NCBI GenBank assembly: GCA_016584305.1
Contig: JACEEZ010011891.1
Location: forward strand, 1-64,000
Direction of reading: 5' to 3'
From: Chionoecetes opilio
Taxonomy: Eukaryota; Arthropoda; Malacostraca; Decapoda; Majidae
DNA: 64,000 bases
Below the pieces are notes generated by a model. It did not search any database, was not told the origin of the DNA, and saw only the letters and a program-made list of their open reading frames with translations. The first letter of the stretch is position 1. Each line of letters opens with the position of its first letter. Below are positions 57,601-64,000 of this stretch, one piece after another. The position numbers were made by a program, and so were the translations under genes.

Positions 57601-57908
57601 CCTGCACACATTTAGATTTTTATTACTTAATGTTTGCACCTACAGTACACTATATGGTTTTGTGTGTACATTGGTTATTTAGTGTGTTTGAAAAAAAAAA
57701 ATGGAAACAAGCGCATCTTCAATCGTTGTGATGCTCAACTGAGGGTGTATGTGTGCACGTATGTGGGTGTATGCATACAAAAAAAAATTCTTGTATATTT
57801 ACAATATATTTCATCAAATATTGGAAACGTGAGACGGAAGGCGTGACTATATCAGGGCAGAGTAGAATGGGGTTTAGCTCAAAAATTCTCCATCTCCAAA
57901 AATATTCT
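57601..57908. other. Unassigned segment
   Basis: No gene or repeat recognised; ends where LINE homology starts (GGGGACCCTGTAGAACTG). Confidence 0.4.
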
Positions 57909-59952
57909 CGGGGACCCTGTAGAACTGTGGGATACCTTCAAACGTGAAACTCTCCAGGCTGCCAAGGAGTGTATTGGGGAGCGCCCGAGGTCAAGGCGTG
58001 GTTTTGTCTCGACGGAGACGCTGGAGAAAATTGAGGAGAGTCGCGCTGCCAGGCTGGCTGGGAACCAGGACCAGCACAGGGCTCTGTCACGCCGGACTAG
58101 AACCCTCCTGGGGAGAGACAAGGAGAGGTATGTCAGGAGTCTCGCTGAGGATGTCGAGGGTCATTTGAACGCTAATGACCTCCGACCCGCCTACCGAGCC
58201 CTGAAGAAGCTTCATTCCAAGTCTCCTTCTCGGGTGAGTGCTATTCGAACAGCAGATGGGCGCCTCGTGTCGGACATGGATGGGCAGATGGCTCGTTGGG
58301 CTGAGTACTTTGGGCAGTTGTTCACGGTGGACCCTCCAACTGAGCAGCTTCACACCACTGGGTTACAGGCAGTGGATGCTGATCCTCCCATTGACGAAAT
58401 TGCACCCTCTCTTGACGAAGTCTAGAGAAGCTGTAGCAAAGTTGAGGGGTGGAAAGGCAGCTGGTGTTTGTAATGTCAGTGCGGAGCTCCTCAAAGCTGG
58501 GGGTGAGGCCATGATCCGCGGGTTGCATGCTGTCCTGACTGCCATGTGGCAATCAGGTACCATTCCTCCTGACTGGAAAAGGGGGCTGGTCGTCCCTATC
58601 TGGAAAGGGAAAGGGGACCGTCAGGACTGCAACAATTACCGCGGTATTACACTGCTCAGTGTACCAGGCAAGGTGCTTGCCCATCTATTGCTGACACGGA
58701 TTCGCAGTCATCTGGTGAAGCATCAGAGACCTCAGCAGTCTGGGTTTACGCCTGGTAAGTCAACAACGGACCGTATCCTAGCGCTTCGTGTCCTGGTGGA
58801 ACGCCGACGTGAGTTTCGACAGGGGATGCTTGCAGCCTATGTTGATCTCAAGAAGACGTTTGACTCAGTGCATCGTGAGTCACTCTGGGATCTTCTGCGA
58901 CTTCGAGGGATTCCTGCAAGGACTATTGGTTTGATAACTGGTCTGTATTCTGGGACTGAGAGTGCTGTGAAGTGTGGGGCAGGTGTATCCGGCTTCTTTC
59001 CTGTGAATACAGGAGTGAGGCAGGGGTGCGTCCTTGCCCCATCATTTTTCAACGCTTGTATGGACTGGGTATTGGACAAGGTTGTAGATCAAAGTGATTG
59101 TGGAGCATCCGTCGGCAACACCAAGATCACTGATCTTGTTTTTGCCGATGATGCAGTAATCTTTGCTGAGTCGCTGGAGGTCCTGGTGATGGCTCTCGAA
59201 GCACTGCACGAGGAGGCAAAGCCTTTGGGACTTGAGGTCTCCTGGCTTAAGACCAAGGTCCAGGTGTTTGGAGACTTACTAGATGAAACAGTACAGTCTG
59301 TTCATGCGTGTGGCGAGGACATTGAGATCTTGGAAAGTTTTACATACCTTGGTAGCGCAGTCCATAATGACGGCGGGTCACGTCAAGAAGTCTTACAGCA
59401 GATTGGCATAGCCCACGGTGTTGTGGACTCGCTCAGCGGGAGTATTTGGCATTGTCGGTACTTGTGCAGGAGGACAAAGATCCGGATCTTCAAGTCGCTT
59501 GTGATCCCTGTCTTACTCTATGGTTGTGAGACATGGACACTAAATAGTGACTTGAAGAGACGAATCAATGCCTTTGGTAATAAGTGTCTTCGCAGAATCA
59601 TGGGGTATCGCTGGGATGATTACGTGTCAAATCAGTGATTGCACCGTGAGACTGAATCGAGGCCTATTACCTGCATAGTCCGTCAGCGCCAACTTCGGCT
59701 ATATGGGCATGTGGCACGCTACCCTGAAACCGATCCTTCCCATCGGGTTGTATCTGTAAGAGACAATCCGGCGTGGAGGAGGCCAAGGGGGCGCCCATAA
59801 GGCTCGTGGCTGGGGCAAGTTGATGTTTCTTGTCGAGAGCTGCTTGGTATGGGAAAGGAGCCTGCATGGGAACTCGCGCGTGGTGACCCCCGGGAGTGGC
59901 GTCGTAGGGTGGGCGAGGCGACGCGCCCCCCGGCGTATGCCCCCAATGATTG
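57909..59952 (+). pseudogene. RTE-like non-LTR retrotransposon, near-complete RT
   Basis: Best preserved LINE here. Order: EN-RT linker (KRETLQAAKECIGE, SRRTRTLLGRDKERYV), fingers (WKRGLVVPIWKGKGD, NNYRGITLLS), palm A (YVDLKKTFDSV, Asp codon 58,844), GVRQGCVLAPSFF, palm C FADDAVIF (59,141-59,164), thumb (SFTYLGS, VLLYGCETW), C-terminus (GYRWDDYVSNQ, YGHVARYP) and a 3' end with GATTGATTGA. The endonuclease is missing (5' truncated). Damage: a one-base frameshift at about 58,423 after SLDEV, a TGA at 59,636 where the 36.9 kb relative has an arginine codon (CGA to TGA, a CpG change), and a TAA near 59,798. Catalytic residues are intact. RTE assignment is from the wording of RT blocks and the short 3' repeat tail. 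Confidence 0.85.
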
Positions 59953-60439
59953 ATTGAAAAATATTGAGGCTAGAAACTATCGCTTGGTGGCTTGTCTTTA
60001 CAGTCTGGGTATATCATCTATACAACTTTATTGTATATTTTCCAAGCAAACTAACTTAAATATATAGGTTGTAAATAATATTTCACTGCTAGTAGTTGGT
60101 CTAATTTACACGGATATATCTCAGGAAATATTGCAGATACGAATATTCTGAAGACATCCCAGAACTGCTCATGAAAAACGTCATATATAATGTATACATA
60201 GAAAAATTACTTTAGTGAGAAAGGTTTTGAGAAAAGAATGTGGGAACATACTACACTGTCCGTGATAGTTGGGTGTTTGATAAAATATTCAAGAAATATT
60301 CGCCCCAAAAAAGTTTTTGACATATAACTAAAAGCTTACATTCATTTTCTTTGTTTTCAGGAGCTCTAAACAGTGAAACAAAACTCAAAGCTGTATCATA
60401 AAACATTGCTGAACAAAATCGAGAAAATTAAAAAAAGTG
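59953..60439. other. Unassigned AT-rich segment
   Basis: No coding region or repeat recognised. Confidence 0.4.
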
Positions 60440-60720
60440 GATCGTTTCAAGATAAATGTTTAGTTTACGCTAGTTTTACCATGGTGGGTATTCATTTATC
60501 AGAAAACTAATTGTTGCTAGGGATGACTGGTATAATTCCCCTTCTTTTGGTATGCAACACATTCAATGCTTTCACAGAAAATTTGACTAGTGAAGAGTTG
60601 AAGTCAATTGACTGTTTTTGCATATTTATTCAGTCTCATAATGGCATTTGTTTTGTGTGCTTTACAGATTTTTATGTGATAATCTTATGGGAGAAACATC
60701 TACAAAGATAATAGTATAAC
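60440..60720 (-). repeat. Diverged copy of repeat family R (copy 4)
   Basis: CAGTCTCATAATGGCATTTG at 60,631 and TTTTTATGTGATAATCTTAT at 60,670 match R copy 3 at 12,691-12,748 in the same orientation. Similarity is lower than among copies 1-3. Confidence 0.45.
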
Positions 60721-60869
60721 TTCTATTCTGATAAGAGTATTTGGTGTAGGGGAAATTTACACTGGAAAGTAAACTTTTTTACGTGTAGAAAAGCGCTTCT
60801 GAGCCTCTCCCACGGGCTGCCACGCGCAAGAATTCATAAATATAATTACGGAATGCGAGAGGGTTAAAA

Positions 60870-61540
60870 CATTCTTCTGCTCGTGTTCCCATTGAAATCA
60901 GCATCTTTCTCCAATAATCTTCTTAGAGGCTCATTTATGTCTGACATTCTAGGTACAAACTTGGCTAAATAATTTATCATGCCCATGAATCTCAGCAGTT
61001 CAGTTTTGTCTTGGGGAGCAAGGAACTTAGAAATCACCTCCACTTTCTTAAGATCTGGCTTTAATCCATCTTTAGTTAGTGTATGACCAATGTAGTCTAC
61101 ATGATCAGTCTATAGCTTTAGTTTCTTGGGGTTTAACTTAAGGTTTTTTTCTCTACTTCTTTTTAAAACTTGGTTTAATCTTGCATCATACTCCTCACCA
61201 GTACGGCCATAAATCAAAGATATCATCCATGATTATTTCTACTCCCTCTAAGTCATCAAACAACTCATGCTTTGAGTTGATCTCTGAGCCTCTGATAGGT
61301 CTCAGGTGCTGGGCTGATTCCAAAAGGAAGACACAAATACCTGTATCTGCCAAAGCATGTGTTAAATGTCAATAATTTAGAAGACTCTTCATCTACCAGT
61401 AGTTGCCAAAAGCCCTTGGTTGCATCAAGTACAGAAAGCACCTTAGCAGTAGCAAGTCTAGTGGCTACTTCCTCAATGGTGGGTAGTGGGTAATGCTGTC
61501 TTTTCAAAGCTTTGTTCAAGTCCTTTGGGTCCAGACTAGG
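60870..61540 (-). pseudogene. Ty3-type LTR retrotransposon pol fragment (RT)
   Basis: Minus strand from 61,540: DLNKALKRQHYPLPTIEEV, SVLDATKGFWQL with the first palm aspartate, LLTFNTCFGRYRYLCLPFGI, PETYQRLRDQ, then after a frame change IIMDDI (the xDD box, 61,230s), and remnants of the connection region down to about 60,870 with several stops. Wording is that of Ty3/gypsy-class RT. Integrase, protease, gag and LTRs are not seen; the upstream side is cut at 61,540 by the GGTATACC-rich element. A CTCTCGC..GTTAA motif at 60,852 resembles the TTAA-type ends elsewhere in the window. Confidence 0.8.
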
Positions 61541-61870
61541 GATGTGCACCAGTATCCGGTACACCGACATACCGGTATTTTAACACCGGTATTAGCGGTA
61601 GTGTTATTTTTTGGTATTAGTATTGCGTCGGTATACCGGTATTGGTATATTATTTGGTCGGTATTGGATTTCGGTATTATGTTTTTTTCTCTCTTTTTTT
61701 TCTCGAAACAGACTCCTGACTAGAACCAAGACCAAGAACTGACTAGTGACTACTCCGAGTCTCCGACTGCCGAGACGCGTATGGTAGCGTAACGCTCATT
61801 GGCTCAGAGCCTCAGAATCTGAGGCTCGTGTTATCATTGGCCGATTGTAGCTCAGCTGACAATGCCGCTC
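61541..61870. mobile_element. GGTATACCGG-rich element (hAT-like?)
   Basis: Starts GGGATGTGCACCAGTATCCG and continues with many GGTAT/ATACC motifs to 61,690, followed by a CTGACTAGTGACTACTCCGAG region. GGGATGTGCACC-type starts are seen in some hAT elements; no second TIR found. It abuts the pol fragment within a codon stretch, so it is a later insertion or a recombination break. Confidence 0.35.
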
Positions 61871-61969
61871 TGTGAAACCTCCCTCCCTCCCTCTACCCCT
61901 GAGGGCAGACCATCACAGAAAACGGATCATTACATATCACACAGGCGTCACTATACAAATCTATCCTAG

Positions 61970-62158
61970 ATCAAATTTTTATTATTATTATTATTATTAT
62001 TATACTACTATTATGGTTAATAATGGCATCATCATTTTCATTATTGTTATTATTATTATGATCCAAATTATTATTATTATTTTATTATTTATATAATTAT
62101 TTCAAAGATATGTGTGTGTGACTGTGTGTGTGTGTGTGACTGTGTGTGTGTGTGTGTA
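61970..62158. repeat. (ATT)n and (GT)n microsatellites
   Basis: ATT repeats at 61,975-62,095 and GT repeats at 62,108-62,158, directly at the 3' end of the LINE that follows. Confidence 0.9.
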
Positions 62159-64000
62159 TTTACCTAGTTGTAACATACAGGAAAAGAGCTATGCTCGTAC
62201 TGTCCCGTCTCTAAATCTACTATTATCCAGTTTGCCTTTGAAGTCCTGAATACTTCTTGCATTAATCACTTTTGCATCAAGGTTGTTCCAGGCTTCTATG
62301 CTTCTATATGGGAAGCTGTATTTTTTTATATCCCTCTTGCATGTTGTCCTTTTCAATTTCTTCTCATGACCTCTTGTACTTCTGTCGTCCCACACAAACA
62401 GATCTTCTCTAGCAATTTTGTCCAGACCCATTGATGCTCTATACACTGCTATAAAATCTCCCCTTTCTCTTCTTTTCTCAAGTGTTGGGAGTTTTAGTCT
62501 TGAAAGTCTTTCTTCATATAGTAAATCTCTCAGGCTTGGAGCCATTTTTGTGGCTGCTCTTTGTATTCTCTCAATCTTCCTTTTATCCTTTTTTTTATGT
62601 GGTGACCAAATCACTGCCGCATATTCCAACCTTGGTCGAATCAGAGATGTTATCAATTTCTTGATCATCTCTTCATCCAGATATTTGAATGCCATTCTTA
62701 TATTCCTCAGCAACTGGTATGTATCTCCTGTGATCTTGTTTATATGCTTCTCTGGTGACAAATTGTCCTTAATCCATACTTCCAGATCTTTTTCGACCTT
62801 TGTTTTGATTATCCATTCATTTCCCATCGAATACTTTCCTCTCTGTCTCTTTTTGCTACTGCCCATTTCCATCACTTTACACTTTTTGGCATTAAACTCC
62901 ATTTCCCATATTTGACTCCATCTGAAAATCTTATCTAGATCCTTTTGTAAATCCTCACAGTCCTCTTTACTTTCTACTTTTCTTAGTAATTTAGCATCAT
63001 CAGCGAATAAACTCATATAACTGTTTACTCCTTCTGTCATATCATTTACATAGACCAAGAACATCACTGGGGCCAATACTGATCCTTGAGGAACTCCACT
63101 TATCACACTGCACCATTCTGACTTTTGATCTTTTATTACTGTTCTCATCTCTCTGTTGCTCAAAAAGTCTTCCAATCCACTCAGCAAACCACCCCTTCAA
63201 TCCTCCTACATGTTCTAGCTTCCAGAGCAGTCTCTTATGAGGTACCTTGTCAAATGCCTTCTTTAGGTCCAAGTAAATGCAATCGACCCACCCTTCTCTT
63301 TCCTGTGTCACATCGATCACTCGAGTAAAAGCTCAATAAATTTGTTGTACATGACATTCCTCCTCTAAATCCAAACTGGCCACCTGCAAGTGTGTTTGTT
63401 TTTCCAAATATTTCAACCATCTGTCCTTCACAATTTTTGCACACATTTTTGCCACTACACTTGTTAATGATACTGGCCTGTAATTTAGTGGTTCTTCTTT
63501 GTCACCTCCTTCGTGAATTGGCACAATATTTGCTCTTTTCCAATCAAGCGGAACTCTGCTCTCCTTGAGTGAACTCTCAATTATACTATGTAATTTTCCT
63601 GCTAGTTGGTTACTGCACTCTTTCATTATCCAGTTCGACACTCCATCTAGACCCGGGGCTTTTCTCACATCTTGACTTTCCATTAGCCTTTTTACTTCTA
63701 TTACGTCTACTTTTATGTCTTCCATTATATTTTCTTTTGCTATTATATTTTTCGTTTTAAATTCCCTTTCTCTTGTAAATACAGTCTGTAAGCACTTATT
63801 CATCACCTCGGCCTGTTGTAATGCATCTTAATACACTATGCCTTCTACCTTCAGCTTATCTATTCCTTCCTTGTTTTTCATTTTTCCATTAATATATCTA
63901 TAGAAAAGTTCGGTTCATTCTTACATTTTTCTATATATTCCTCTCATAGTTACTTTCTTCTTCTCTTCGGATTCTTACATATTCATTTCTAGTTGTTTTG
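62159..64000 (-). pseudogene. CR1/Rex-like non-LTR retrotransposon, continues past the window
   Basis: Minus strand, from the window edge: linker (RNEYVRIRREE, LFYRYINGKMKNKEGI), fingers (RKAPGLDGVSNWIM, WKRANIVPIHEGG, LNYRPVSLTSV), palm A (YLDLKKAFDKVPHKRL, 63,25x), GVPQGSVLAPVMFLVYVNDM (63,09x), LFADDAKLL (63,00x), thumb (RPRLEYAAVIWSPH) and a C-terminal tail ending at a stop near 62,189. The 3' end is CTACAACTAGGTAAATA-type sequence followed by GT repeats. Frames change at about 63,330, 63,170 and 63,815; a 330-codon stretch (62,189-63,187) is intact. Palm aspartates are present. The endonuclease should lie beyond 64,000. Confidence 0.85.

Noticed and set aside
58238..58430. Plus-strand frame upstream of the RT in the 58.2 kb ORF
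   Set aside because: Out-of-phase translation before the one-base frameshift; the true linker is in the other frame up to 58,425.
62418..62915. 165-codon plus-strand frame
   Set aside because: Antisense shadow of the CR1/Rex-like RT on the minus strand.

Overview
The window reads as a gene-poor, repeat-saturated stretch of an arthropod nuclear genome, most likely a decapod crustacean. This is inferred from several families of non-LTR retrotransposons of a kind common in crustaceans, TTAGG-type (arthropod telomeric) pentamers, tRNA-derived SINEs, a very heavy microsatellite load (CT/GA, AT, GGT, ATT) and C2H2 zinc-finger exons without any prokaryotic gene organisation. No rRNA, no stand-alone tRNA gene and no CRISPR array was seen. 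Species cannot be set from the sequence.

Layout. 1-6.2 kb: noisy sequence with a reverse-strand LINE remnant and two direct copies of a ~1.2 kb repeat (family A). 6.4-12.9 kb: microsatellite-rich block framed by inverted copies of a ~420 bp repeat (family R) around a degraded LINE. 12.9-16.1 kb: one LINE split by a 2.2 kb duplicated block. 16.4-18.2 kb: SINE and a foldback. 18.2-22.7 kb: a repeat (family E) carrying a minisatellite that has been invaded twice, by a 2.5 kb P-element-like transposon with a THAP exon and by a TIR element filled with TTAGG pentamers. 23.3-25.6 kb: the best protein-coding gene, a seven-finger C2H2 protein, between two SINEs. 25.7-26.9 kb: a TTAA-flanked MITE. 27.4-29.5 kb: second E copy, broken by an RTE-like LINE. 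28.3-40.3 kb: noisy sequence with minisatellites, LINE pieces and four copies of another TTAA-ended family (W). 41.3-42.3 kb: a palindromic Tc1/mariner remnant. 42.5-44.9 kb: a ~55 bp minisatellite abutting a decayed zinc-finger array (44.9-46.1 kb). 46.7-51.5 kb: a 28 bp satellite. 52.2-57.5 kb: two inverted pogo-like elements, one holding a TTAA MITE, and a third TIR element holding a LINE tail. 57.9-59.95 kb: the best preserved LINE (RTE-like). 60.9-61.5 kb: a Ty3-type pol fragment cut by a GGTATACC-rich element. 62.1-64 kb: a CR1/Rex-like LINE on the minus strand that runs off the window.

Almost everything is transposon-derived and most copies are broken. The biology is in the nesting, where empty-site paralogues inside the same window allow insertion events to be read directly. 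Three internal segments (about 1-6.18, 28.26-40.3 and 42.34-52.2 kb) show homopolymer inflation typical of uncorrected long reads, and their borders fall inside repeats, so structure there should be trusted less. I did not find a convincing new gene system; the most informative objects are the P-like/THAP element, the TTAGG-filled TIR element, the TTAA insertion with its empty-site paralogue, and the 28 bp satellite with its possible transposon seed.
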